Part shown: positions 34,627 to 47,300 of the stretch, in pieces
Layout of the letters: every line of letters starts with the position of its first letter
Position numbering within the stretch: the first letter of the stretch is position 1
DNA from: Drosophila pseudoobscura
Lineage: Eukaryota > Arthropoda > Insecta > Diptera > Drosophilidae
Length of the DNA: 64,000 bases
Assembly: GCF_009870125.1 (NCBI RefSeq)
Contig: NC_046683.1
Span: 3,224,001 to 3,288,000 of the forward strand
Reading direction: 5' to 3'
Notes under the pieces: generated by a model
Seen by the model: only the letters and a program-made list of their open reading frames with translations
What the model was told of the DNA's origin: nothing
Database searches by the model: none
Translations under genes and position numbers: made by a program

Positions 34627-36299
34627 CTGTGTGGGTAGTTACCAGAACAAACATCAGCCACCAGAGATACGAGTTTAAACAAATTAAATTGCATTGACAA
34701 AAAAAGAACACACACAAATGAAACACCGTCCGGCCCCTTGGACAAGTACGAGCATTTTTCATTCATAAAATTCGAAGGGAACGAGAGCTCCGCTTCGAAG
34801 TTTGGAATACCCTTAATTCGAATCGATCTGTGGGTGGCATTCATGAAGCAGTCACTGATACCCCTATCTTCGTATAGGGAAACACTTGAATACGTACCAA
34901 CAGGTGCAGTGCCGCTCAACTGTATAGGTTCAATAATTTTCAAAAGTAATAATAATTTGGATTAACATGGATTTTCTTTTCAGAAAAATAAAAAAAGTAG
35001 CTCAAGGGAAATGGTTACATTTTATATATTAATTGTTAAAGGCTTCTTCGTTTTTTCTGGCATGAAAGTAAAAATTTTGGATGTCCTTTCAAAACTATAC
35101 AATTCTGAAAGAGTATATAAAATGATGATTGAAGTGCCCCCTGCCATGCCCTGCCATGCAGCGCCAACAAACAGCGGAAGTGACGTAAGATAACCATACA
35201 GCATGTAGCATAGAGAGATGCATATACTTAGATGCATAGATATGGAGTGGGGGAGTGGGGGAGAGAGGGAGTGAGGGGGAGGGACAAACTAGACGCGCGC
35301 CGCAGATTACACGCATCGCTGGCGCTGAGGTTTGTGGCCTAAGTCTTTCGTTCCCATTACCGACCTCGTGCCGCATTTGCAGCGGGGGTGCTGCAGCGGC
35401 GACGTGTTCTATACATATTCCATTTGTATTGTCAACGTCATGCAAATCTGATCAGAGGGAAAGTCACTGGACTTGGCCCAGTTTGTGGCCCACACTCTGG
35501 CATCGACATGTTTTCCAAGAGCGTTTGGTCAGAGGCAGAGGGTTGTTTCAGAGGGTCGGGTGCGGAGCAGGGTGTGAAACTGTCAAGGATTGTGGGGAAT
35601 TGCACTCAAAAAGGACAATATTCCATTTTAAAATAATAGGTACTTCATAATACTCGACCCCGAAGACTACGTTGGAGAATGTGTTAATGGCACAGCTCTT
35701 CCAACACTAGTTTATAGTGTTGAAACCCCACCCTTTACTGCCCAGTCACACTGAGATAGAGATAGAGACAGTGATGTAGCCTTTAGAGGCTTAATAATCC
35801 AATAATGTTTATTTATCTGTGCGGGACTTGTATGTTTTATTGTCTAAAGCCAACTTGTGGCATTCATAATTAAACTGGAACTTCGAATGGGTACTGGGGA
35901 TTGGAACTCTTGGTATTTCCTGCTAACCAAGTTACACACATAATCGTTCATACCTATTGGCTGTAGACTTTCTGGCTTTCTGGTGACTTCTTTCTCTCGG
36001 CATTCCGATCGGTATTGGATGCATAAATAACTCTACGCAGAGGCCCGCCTCCATTGGTGCGGCGCGTTCGATTGCTATTATTCATTCGATGCATTTTGGA
36101 ATGCTGATATGGTAATCAATCGCTCAATCAGAAGAGAAAGAAGAGGAGGGGTACGGGTGCGGGCACGGTAATGGTCTGGTTTAATTGGCAACATTTACGA
36201 GTACGCCAAGAGACAGAGAGTCGTGCTGCCATTTTAAGGTTAGTGTGGAATGATTCCTGGAATGATTTGTTGCATCATCACCACATATACATATTCTAT

Positions 36300-37707
36300 G
36301 TACTTATCCTGTAAACGGACCTGTGTTCATTGTAGTTAATGTAGATACACACATACATACATAGTATATACAGCCGTTAACGTCGTGGGAACATGAGGGG
36401 ACTCATAGCGCTGTGGGTCGTGGGCCCCCCGGATGCTAGCACGCACCGATAGAACGACCAAATGGGAAACTTGGGACCCAGGCCACAATCCCCAACCCTC
36501 CATATCGCGCCACTCAACAATGTTGCCGCAACATACAAGCAAAGTCACGGGGACCACTCAAACACTGTGAAACCACTCAAGAGAGGCAAAGAGCGTGAGC
36601 CGACGCAGCCGACGCTGGCAGTGCCATTCTCTCTGGCATCACTGCGAAAGCTTAGTCAGCAAACGAATTTCATGCTTTTGCGTTGAGAGAGCTTTCAGAG
36701 TTTCACAATTTGACGCGAAGCACAATCAAATCTCTTTGAGCTTGGGCAAGGGCAGTACCGGCAACTGGGGGAGGGAGGCCGGCTGGCACTGCGCATCACG
36801 CTCTTCGCTCCCCGCCGCCGGTTGTCCCGCTCTTTTGCTCTCTCGCTCACCCCATTGCCCTCCTCTTTGTATACCTTCTATAGTAAGTAGTAGAACACAT
36901 TTCATGACGCCATGTCGCCGACAGCTTTTGTTGTTGCTTTAGCTTTTGCTGTGCTGGCAGTGCAATTTGTGTTGCTACACTGCACGAAAAAAGATGTGTT
37001 CTTGAAGCATAAAGTAACGAGTAATTTAAAATGGACCCAGTATACATCCACGAATATTAGCATCATTTGATTTGCCCTCTTCCAGCTTCCAAAGCTTTCG
37101 AATGCACAGCGAGAACTGGATCCCATTACAAAATGTGGAGGATTCTTTTCTAAAATCTCGGAGCAAAGTACTGCGACCACGTACCTTATGCTGTGAGTTC
37201 TGTGGATCGAACTGCTGTATCATTAAAACTGATTTGGATTCCTTTTCAAAGTCTGTGAATCCCCTATTCCAATTTTGTGGATCGTACTTGAAATTCGGTA
37301 TAAATTAAAAGTCTTTTCCAGTATGAGAAATATCCTAAATGTTGTTTTTAGTGCTCGAATTCATCCATCATTTTGAAAATAATTTTCTTTTCCCGCTTTT
37401 TTTTTTGCTGTGTAGGCGTCTGTTCGTGTGTCGATATGTTTGTGTGTGGATGTGCCTTGGGCGTGGGCGTGGGCGTCGGCCCTTAGAGGTCGCTCCCACG
37501 TCTGCCTCTTTCTCTCTCCGTCTCGCAGACTGTGCGTGAAAGGAAAAGTGGTTGCCATTTCTAACCTTATGCTCCACCGTTACCAACATAATTGCCACAA
37601 AAACGGGCGAAGAGAAGAGGCGGCAGAAACAAAACTCAGACAAATTTAATTGCGGCGGCAGCGTCGCCGACCTACATCATGTTGGGTGCGGTGGGGTGGC
37701 TCATGGC

Positions 37708-37744
<37 letters not shown>

Positions 37745-37949
37745 GAGAAAGAGAGGGAAGTGGGCGGAATCGTATTGATTATTGTTGCGCTGCCACGCCC
37801 ATAGTGCGAATATATCTTTTCCATGACCCAAGGGGATAAAGATATTTAGCAGACACAGAGAAGGGGGGGGATGGAGACAGCGAGAAGAGAGAAAGAACTG
37901 TCGTAAAACTTGTCGAAATTTATAATTTGACATTTATGCATTCTTTATG
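36300..37949. other. GAGA-rich noncoding block
   Basis: No gene was recognised. The stretch at about 36590-36870 is GC-richer, with many GAGAG/CTCTC motifs and CGCTCTT/CGCTC runs, and a pure GA tract lies at 37714-37741. In flies GAGAG sites bind GAGA factor and are common in promoters and Polycomb response elements, so a regulatory role is possible. This is inference from motif density by eye. Confidence 0.4.
37714..37741 (+). repeat. GA dinucleotide microsatellite
   Basis: Fourteen uninterrupted AG/GA units, followed by further GAGA-rich sequence. Confidence 0.9.
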
Positions 37950-40900
37950 ATTATTTATTACGTTAATTTTTGATTAAAACTGGCGACGACAAGAACGACA
38001 ATCGTCTAACTGAACATTTCACCACACCACCCACCCGCCACCCCACCCTCAGACCCCCTCAAGCCCCCTCGTCTGGTCTGGTCTGCCATGGTCCATCGGT
38101 CCATCGGTCTCTCTCTCTTCCGTTGCTGCCTCTTAATTCATTTGCGACATTTATGGCATGGCTCCATTCTGCCTCAATTAGATAAACATCCAACAACCAC
38201 AAGGCAAGCGGCAAGGATGTAGTTCATGATCTTGAAAATGATTGTCAAGAGAGTGAGAGAGACCACAAATGGCTGAGAGCACAGTGCCAGCATGGAGGTT
38301 CCACTGTACGGCAATACTCTGTCCAATAGACAAATTTAGAAGGCAAGAAATTCTCAGAATTCCACAATGTATACTTTTTACATACTATATAGATTTTAGT
38401 GATTACTCAGCGTGATGTCATTCCGTTCTGGTGATTTTTTGACGTCAATGGGACTTGGGATAAAATGAGACTAAGCAGACTCCAAAAGAGACTTAAGCCG
38501 GCTACGATCGTGGACAAGTGCTGGCCAATAATGGTAAGTTGGTAACCAGTAATTAACTCAAATTAGAAAGTCTTTGAAATGCTTACGCGATGGCCCTGTC
38601 TGGGTGTCCATTCATTCAGATTGGGTCGCTCTTCCGATTCGCACGGTCTCCATTCATTGCATGCCGTATGTACATATAAATATGTATGTACGTAGAGATT
38701 AGTACCTAGACACTTGGCAGCTTAGAGACAAGGAAGACAGACCAGAGTCCGGCCAGGGAATAATCAGCAGAGGAACCGAAACCGAGACTGAAACATACAT
38801 AAATTACACAGACAAATGCACACCAGACATACATACATACATACATATGTACATATATAAATTCATTATCATTAATATTTGAAATTTGAGATTTTGTTCC
38901 CTCCACACACACTCTCGTACTTTTTCGCTGATTTACTTATTTTAATTTCATTTTCGCATTCGCATTTCATTTTGCTAATTTGGTTTTTGTTTTATTTCAC
39001 TGCCTCTTTGTTGCGGGTTCAACTTCCGTCCCCGAACCCCGGCCAAGTGCAGTTTAAAATGAACTTTATGTGATAGGTACAGTCCGAGCAAGGCGAAAAA
39101 CATTAGCTCTCAGCAGACACTAGACTCCGCTTGGGGTGCGGAAGATAAATACATATGTATGTACATATATGTTCACCCCGATTTACATGCTGACGCCACG
39201 AAAAAAACAAGTCGTAAAACTCAAATTGAAGTCACGCTAAAAATATTACAGAAAAATGTTTACACTGTTTCTGTCATCGTAAAAGTTTCGAGCCGTGCTG
39301 ACTTTTTGCACAGACTCAATACCCGGTGCCCTTGGCCCCCATTTCATGCTAAAGATTATGATGCGATTCTGCATGTTATGTATTTTGCTCTAAAGATCAT
39401 CATCAGTTCCGGGCTGGGTTGGGATGCTAGGGATGCTAATGGAGACAAATAGCCACAGATCCACACTGTACATTACATCTTATAACTTATCGAATGGGAA
39501 CCACAGATGTACTCAAATGTTCTGGGAGATCAACAATCGTTCACAGAAGAATTTCAGGCGAGTGAGTGATTGTCGCAATACGACTCGGGGAGAGGTCTCA
39601 TGGAAGTCTCTTGATAAGATTACAGATCTGGCGAGATAAATTTCGAGATAGAAGACATAAGAAAAGAACTAAGAATGATGCGTGAACGAAACTAAAGAAT
39701 TAATATAAAAAATATATGTAAGTATAAAACTACTCAACCTAAAAGACTTTTCCGTACTTATGTACGAGTATACATATATATGATCCCAAATCAATCAATT
39801 TTCAGAGATTTAGCTCGGCCCTGTACGGCCGCCAGCTTCTGTGGAAGTCCGATAACGAAACTTACACAAGTTTTCGAGTGAAAACTTTATGATCTCACTG
39901 TCGGAGGCTAATAAGCCAAATATAGAATTTCATATCAGAACCATAACCGATTTCCTACAAATCTTGCATTCCACATGCATACAATCACATGTATGTATGT
40001 ACAGTGATGTGCCTATATATGGACGACTTAGCTTCCTTCCGAACTTCGGTCTAGATTCTAGAATCTAGAAGGCACATGTTTCTCGAAAATCCAGTTAAAT
40101 TTAAAAGAAACAAATTTCAGAGAACTCATTAAATTCTTTTAATTCGAATAATTTCGAAGAACGCCCCTTGAGCCTTTTGTAGAGCCTCTCAATAACAAAT
40201 CTCTCAAGCAAATCAAACACACTATGTTGAACATTTTCTTCCAGTGTAAAATTGAATTTGAGCATTAGAAAAACGTAAACTGATTCACGGTCTGTGCCGA
40301 TACGGCATCCGAGCAGTGTAAAGAAGCTGAGCCGAAGCCACACGAAGTCTGCCGACTGCGCTGACCCGAAATTTTTTCCGATGCACCTAGCACTGGACCA
40401 TGCCGGTCCCTGGTCTAGATCTATTGTGTCCTGTCCTGTGCCATTGGATATTCTATTCTCAGGCTCTGGGTCCACCACAAAGTGATTTCACTGTTCATCT
40501 ATTGTATTTCCGTCCGGGGCTTATCACAATTCTTGGAATCCAAATAGAGCTTTCACTAATCGGAAGCGTGGGCCAAAGACCCCTTTCCTTGTTCCTTGAG
40601 GGTATTTATCCTTCGACGATATGCCCTCCCGCCAGATTTCCAATTTCGCTGCTCGTAGTATTTCCATTGCGTTGATAGGTCTTTGTTTATACTCGTATGA
40701 TGGTATTGTATTGGATTTGGTTGTTGTTGCGTTCTATTTGCGGCACTTGTTTAGCATTTTTACGTAATTTCAGATCGCCTTCTATTTCGCAGTTGTTGTT
40801 GCCCCTGCACTTTGTCATCCTCTCCCACCCCTTCCTTCCCATTTGTCCTGCCCTGTGCCGTGGCTTTCTCTGCATTGTGTGTGCATTAGCTGTGTGCGCA

Positions 40901-41804
40901 AATTAGCTTTCGTTGCGCCTCTGCCTTGCCGACTGCTCTGGCGCCCATCCCCCACCCCGCTCCTGTTGTAAAATGTCAACTCTTGCGGCGCAGTTACCGT
41001 TACCGTGTCTGTTTTGCTCTCTTGGTGCCCATTGCCCGCCTGATGTGGGGCGTATTGGGCCAATAGGTGGGTATGCCCTGGGATATTTTACAGGGTGTGG
41101 GTTAGTATGTACCTTTGGTGGATTTTGGCTTCAAATACTAAGGCGAAAGTTCTGCTTAACATATATATCAATACTTTCAATCTATTCAATCTACGATGTT
41201 GATCAAGTTTTAGAGGGTGGCCCCATATGTTGGATTTGAGTATCAGAATAGTGGTTCTCATACTGAAATTAAAGCTTTCAAGGGTATGGAAAAGTGTTAT
41301 GTATACTTATGAAGTCCTGACGTTGTTTTGGCCTAATCCTCTAACGAGCTATTATAGAAAAGTGAGATGCTTAGGGTATCTGGCTATTCGAATATCCTTA
41401 GCTAGTACCCATTCGAATAGCCATTGTTTATATGAAATATATACAAACTTTTGTGCGAAGAACATCATTGTCCTGCTCTGCGGTTAGGGTATCTTTTAGT
41501 CGCATAATGTTTCTCGATTCTCTGTTCTGCTTTGCTTTGCTTTTTTGTTCTTGTCGCTTTATCAGCGCATTCGAAATGTGGGAACCGAAACCAGAGCAGT
41601 ACTTAGCCCACGGAATGGGCGGGACGCCTGAAATTTCAGAGCGTCTTGGCAGCATTGCGCCCGTTCGTCCGTCCCTCCGTCCGTTTCCCACAACGACACC
41701 GACACCTGTCACAGCACATCGTTGCCCCGTGACCCCCCTCTATCCGCCATCCATCCCCCAGTGGACTGATAAAGCTCCCTCCATTGAGAGGGAGAGTCGC
41801 CTCC

Positions 41805-41836
41805 TTCTCTCGCTCTCGCTCTCGCTCCCGCTCTCG
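41805..41836 (+). repeat. TCTCGC hexamer run
   Basis: About five imperfect CTCTCG units. Confidence 0.75.
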
Positions 41837-44292
41837 AATCTGTTAATTAGCGATGCACGTGGCTTTTATTGTGCTTTGGCGCCCGTCCCTGTCCGAACAA
41901 AGCAGCGCGCTCTCATTCGAAGCGCGGGCCTTTCGTACACGCCCCGCCGGACAACTGCAGTTACAGTTGCACTCACATCGTCGCCCATTTACAGTTACAG
42001 TTACAGCGATAAGCCCGGGCTCCGCTGGAAGTACCAGGTACGGGCACGGGTACGGGTACGTAATAACCGCCTTCATACCCTTGCACAGGCAGGCTACGCC
42101 TGATTTCCGCTCACAATAGCCATACCCATGTCCACCTGTTGCGCTTAGCTTTTTTCTGATCTCTCAAAGGTCCTCTTTGAGCCAGACTACGTTTGATCAC
42201 CGTTTGACACCACGTGATCATCAATTTCCAATCAATTCTCTAGACAAACGGAGGGTAGCGTGCTCCGAGGGTAGCGCAAGGGTAGATCAACTTCGATGCA
42301 CCTTTGTTTTTTGCTGCACTTAATGCTCTCTCCTAATGGATGTATGCATATATGTAGTGCTACTCGTATAAATATGCATATTCATATGCAATATGCTCGA
42401 CTAATCATATGCAAATGGCAGAAACGCTTAAGGGGCAAACAACCAGCAACTATTTATACGACACTCGTATAGTACACACTGTATGTACATATGTATGTAT
42501 ATGTTTATACTGCACATAACTCTTGACATATTGACCGATAAGTCGAGGTTAATCGGAAATGTGGTATTTTCCGCACTTCTTTTTATTCAAGCCAGATAAC
42601 TTCGTCCCCATGGAATTCGTCGGTCGGTTCTTTTCGCATATATTTGGTATATTTGGTAAAATATGATTAATGGAATAACCATAAGAATTGCATTCTATAG
42701 AATGTCACTTATTTCGGAATGTTGGCAATGATTTTACACAAAATATAATTAAATATGTAAAAGAGACTCTATCGAAGAACTTTCTTATAGGAGATCAAGT
42801 AAAACAGGGCCATAAAATATCAAAAAAGAAACAAGTCTAAGAAATTATATGTAAATTTGAAAAATTTAAGTGAAGCTTTAATACATTTTGACATTATATG
42901 TCCTATGTGGCCACTTCTTGCACTCACGAGCCAGGAGTTTTACCAGATATGGAGACCTATTCGCGGCCTTTCTTCCATGTGTTTCTTGTTGGTATTGGCA
43001 GAGTCCTTTGTCTGGGATTTTTGGGACTTTCTTGTAAAAATCAATCAATGATTTTGAATGCAATCAAGAACTTAAATCATCAACAAGTTTAGTAAAGTAA
43101 AAGTTGTAATACCAAAGCGTGCTATTAGTGCTATTTTCTGTAGGTGTTCCGTTTTGCTCCTCTTTCGCAAAAATGCCTAAAGTAATAAGAACCGTTGGGA
43201 TTGAGACAGTGGGCATACTTTTCTCAGAGAGGAGACACGCAAACCTACTTGATAGTACAGCAAAGTGTAACCAATGTTGGACAGTGATCCTGCTTTGAAA
43301 CAATAAAGACTATTGTTTCTAGCAGGGTCGCAATATGACGCTTGTGGCAAATGAATCGTTTGCGAGTCTTTTGGGACAAATCATCTGACGACACGTAGAC
43401 ACAGAGCCGAAGACGCAATGCCGAGGCCACACGAAGGCTTGCTGTTCTTTCTGGCTTTGGACCGGCAGTGCAGTCGCCAGAGCACTTTCCAATCGTGAAA
43501 GTCTCGCTTGCGAGCATTTTGCGGGTCCCATAATCGTAAATGTATGTAAACCCTTTTGGAGGATGCCCAATACCCTATCTGGTTGCCTTATTTCATCGCC
43601 TCTCTCTCTCTCCCTCAGTGCTCGTTCTATTCAAACATGCTCGAAACGAGTAGGGAAATAATTTCGCAAACAGCATTTGACTACTAATTGTTGCTGCTGT
43701 TTGCTGTAACACTCGTCCCGTATCTCTAGGCCAGGCGCTACATCGACAGCAACAGCAACAGCAACCAAAGTCAAGTTCATAATTTCAATTTTTCAAGGTT
43801 TTTGGTAAACATTTTTCAACAGAAAGCAAAACAGAACAGCAGAAAATACATAAGTAAACATAGCGAAAAACAAAACGGAAACAACAAGAAAAAAGTGTGC
43901 AAAAAAGTAAGAAAAAGGGGGGGAAGCGAAAGTATTGACAATACAGCTTTCGGAACGGTCAGGGGCAGTGGCGGGGGCGGGGGCAGGGGCAGGGACAGTG
44001 TTTTGTTTGTGCTTTATTTCACTTCTCTTTTTTCGCCGGCTCTGCTCTGCTCTGCTCGGCTCCCATTCTCCGTTCATTTGTTTTGCTTTGGCCTTTTGTT
44101 TTGGAGTATTTTATGGCGGGCCAATAATTTACCCCGTCCCCCCGCCCGCACACACACGGCCAGCAGCACACAGTGGGGATCACAATTCTATGGGAGCGCC
44201 CTTCAATAGAGACTTGTCTGTCTCGAATGAAAGGCCCGTTCCAAAACAGTTGCTATACTCTTGCCCCTGGCTGTACTTGGACATCGATCATG

Positions 44293-44311
44293 CACACACA
44301 CACACACACAC
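44293..44311 (+). repeat. CA dinucleotide microsatellite
   Basis: Nine CA units. Confidence 0.85.
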
Positions 44312-47300
44312 TAGTGTGCGTTAGCGATCGATCTGCGCGATACACTTGTATTTTGGGGGGCCAAGTTGGGTAAATTCCCCGCAAAGTTTCGTAGAAATTA
44401 CTGTCCCTCTTAGCCCTGGCGCCGCGATAATTTCCTGACAATTTCAGGTGAGGTAACTACAGAGAAAGCACTAGAGTTTGCTCATGGCATTCCAGGAACT
44501 GTAACCCACACAATTAGCGGTTGCTTTCGTGGGAAAACCTTGTCCCCCCTCAAGGCGCACTGCCATATGCATACCACACTCGTTCTATTGATCTATCTAC
44601 ACAAATACGAATATGTATCTATTCCCGCACAGGTTCTGTGCATGTGTACTCGTAGCAATAAACGAATTCGCTGTAAGACCAATTCCCCCTTAGAGTAACT
44701 GACTCATTCGGGGGGACGAGGCGATGTGGCATTCGATTCTGATCCGTGTCAAGGGGCTAAGCCTAATGAATGAATCAAACGAATGAACACTTTCAAAACA
44801 CATTCGTACGTATTTCTGTATAAATATTTACTCGTCTCTCAGTACTCAGTACAGAGGGGTTTATTTTATGGCGGGAATGCTACTGCGATTAGCCATCGAT
44901 TGTGCTCAGTGTACATAGGGTTTCTACATTGTAAACTCCTTGGAAGAACGACACATCCGCTAGGGGACTGGCTTCGTTCGTGCGCCTACCCCCGGCTCAC
45001 TCGCTGCCGCCGATATCAGCTAGATATCAGACTGTCAAATCTGTAAAGCCTTTTATCAAGTAACCCACCCCAACAAACTTTATGGGATACCTAAGACCGT
45101 GTCTTCCGGTTTCAAGGAAAGTTATCTTATATCTGAATTCTTTGAAAAATCAAAATTTTATTACTTTTTTACATTTAGTGTTTAGTGTTCAGTGCCAGTG
45201 ATGTTTTATTTTCAAATGAACCTCCAATGACGACAGCTGGGTGCGGCCCCAGTGACAGCGGGGGCATCTGAATCTGAAATGTGTACTAAAGACGCGTCAG
45301 CTAGAGATTAAGCTGGGGCTATCGCCGAGCTGGGAAAAGCTGGAGCTGTCGAGATCGGAGATCGGAGATCGCTGGATGGATTTCCGAGTCCCAGAACGGC
45401 GGGAAACGTGTCGCATTCTTGGCAGGAACTAATTTTAATTAGGCTAATAATATTCGATTTCGTAGACGTTTATTTTCTTTTCCTCATTCGTATGCGCTTC
45501 TACTTCGCCTTCTCCTTTTTTTTTGCAAAGTCTTCTCTTATCAAAATTAGGTCAAACTTGATGTAGGCACTTTTTGTTGATTAGATGTGGGGAAAAAAGT
45601 ACAAAAAAAGGCACCAGAATTGTTGGTAATTTTTTTTGTTGCCATTGCCTTCTTCTTTGTGGCCTGCTGAGGGGGCTGGGGCTGGGGCAGGGTTGGGGCC
45701 GACTCTTGAGTGAATGATAAGAGTGGCTGTTATCAACAACTACAACAATGAAACAAATCAGTTTTCCTTGAACGGTGCTCGAGTGGTTGCTGTGTGCGCC
45801 ACAATCACGCATCACCCGCACCACCAAGCCACCCCCGGGCCACCCACACCCACACCTCCACCACTCAGCAGCCGCGCCACACCCCCCACACCCCACCGCC
45901 GCGGAGCAACATTTTTCGTGAATTTTTCTGTGGGCAGAGGGCAGATAAAATATTTTTGCAATGCGACTGCTAATTGAGATTACGGGACATTGTATTATTT
46001 ATAGGCTCACTCACACTACACTGTCGCAGATACAGATAGGGGGCTACGGCTACAGATTGGAGTCACAGGCATTGAATAATGAATGCCACACATTCACATT
46101 CGCATTCACATTCCCCACCGATCTTGATTGGTGATCATTTTCCGGGCAAATAAATTCCGTGCAAAAATTCCCAAATTCTTAAGAGGTTTTGCCTTTCTTC
46201 TTCTTCTGTTGGGGTCTTAAAAATATGTACAACCGATAGCTAGATTATTGGACCTTCGGGCTCCAAAAATCAATGTCAAAGATTGTTATCAGAAATAAGT
46301 AATTTACTATAAAACAGGGTGGATTTAATCATCTTGATTCCAACCTTTGAGGATCTTTGGACATTGTGAATGATTTAAAGCTTATTTCGGTAGAGAATTA
46401 ATGCCACTAAGGTCTAAAATTATATATTTATATTGTATATATTGTATATTCACGAAATATCGAAAATATTACCATCATAATACCACCTTGCCTTGATCCC
46501 CATCTTGCGCAATGGTTTCATATGCCCCAAAGGACATTCAAAATTGAAACCACTGAATCCTTGGATATGCCAATGGCTTCCACAATCTCAGGCACTTTCA
46601 AGATCGAATCGTCCAATACCATATTGTAGAATTCGTTCAATTGACCACAACTAAGCGTCCAAAACTCTACGGCCACAAGAAAATTCTGTAAACCTTTTCT
46701 TTATCCTTAAGATATAAATAAAGTGAAATTTGCAGAATTCCCAAAATATTTATCAAGCTTAGTCTTGGTTTAAATGATGAGGATTCTCCGGAATTTAAAC
46801 GAATAAATCTGTTATCAATGGCTGTAAAACACAAACAAAATGTTCCAATTTTCACTCAAGAATCAGCTGATAGATGCCAGCTGACACAACCAGTGCTGCC
46901 CTACCACTTGAGAAGAGGGAAATTCAAACAGTCAGGGTCGTATTGAACAACCCTCGTATGTGGCAGATCATTCATGAATCAGTTTTGAGCCTACGAGTAC
47001 AGATACATTCATTTATTGAATACACCTGGTTCTCATGTATCTGCTAGTTCTAGTATATTCTCATGACTTTGCAGATCTATTATACGCCTTTAGCACATTC
47101 CCCACTAAGTAGTTCTAGCACATGCTCCCACCCAGGGAGATCACGTTCCCCCCGCCACCGCCACCGCCCCTGCCCCTTTTCGTTATATCAAGCCCCATAT
47201 CCGCCGTTCAGCTGGCAATCTGCAGAAACGTATGTATTTGTGGCAACAGCATAGTAGTAGTGGTAGTTGTAGTTGTAGTTGTAGCACTGTTGCCAGGCAA

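Larger units (their letters stand above)
32341..36299. other. Intergenic DNA with purine and hexamer repeats
   Basis: No gene was recognised. It contains GGGGCA repeats at about 32436-32453, CCCAGGTCCCAGG repeats at about 32834-32868, GGCAGA/GGCAGC hexamers at 33861-33904 and a GT dinucleotide run at 34609-34626. Long open frames at 33.4-34.15 kb on the minus strand are low complexity and lack coding signs. Confidence 0.6.
37950..46999. other. Intergenic DNA, no gene recognised
   Basis: Mostly AT-rich unique sequence. It contains CATACATATGTACATA-type motifs at about 38677-38692, 38826-38856, 39152-39171 and 42481-42502, a TCTCGC hexamer run at about 41805-41836 and a CA run at 44293-44311. 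The open frame at 41432-42103 crosses simple repeats and lacks any domain. Confidence 0.55.

Noticed and set aside
41432..42103. 223-codon open frame on the plus strand
   Set aside because: It crosses CT-rich and TCTCGC repeats, has mixed codon use and no domain; likely chance.
40331..43436. Shared 17-mer GCCGAAGCCACACGAAG at 40331 and, with one mismatch, at 43420
   Set aside because: The flanks do not align convincingly, so it is too short to call a repeat family.
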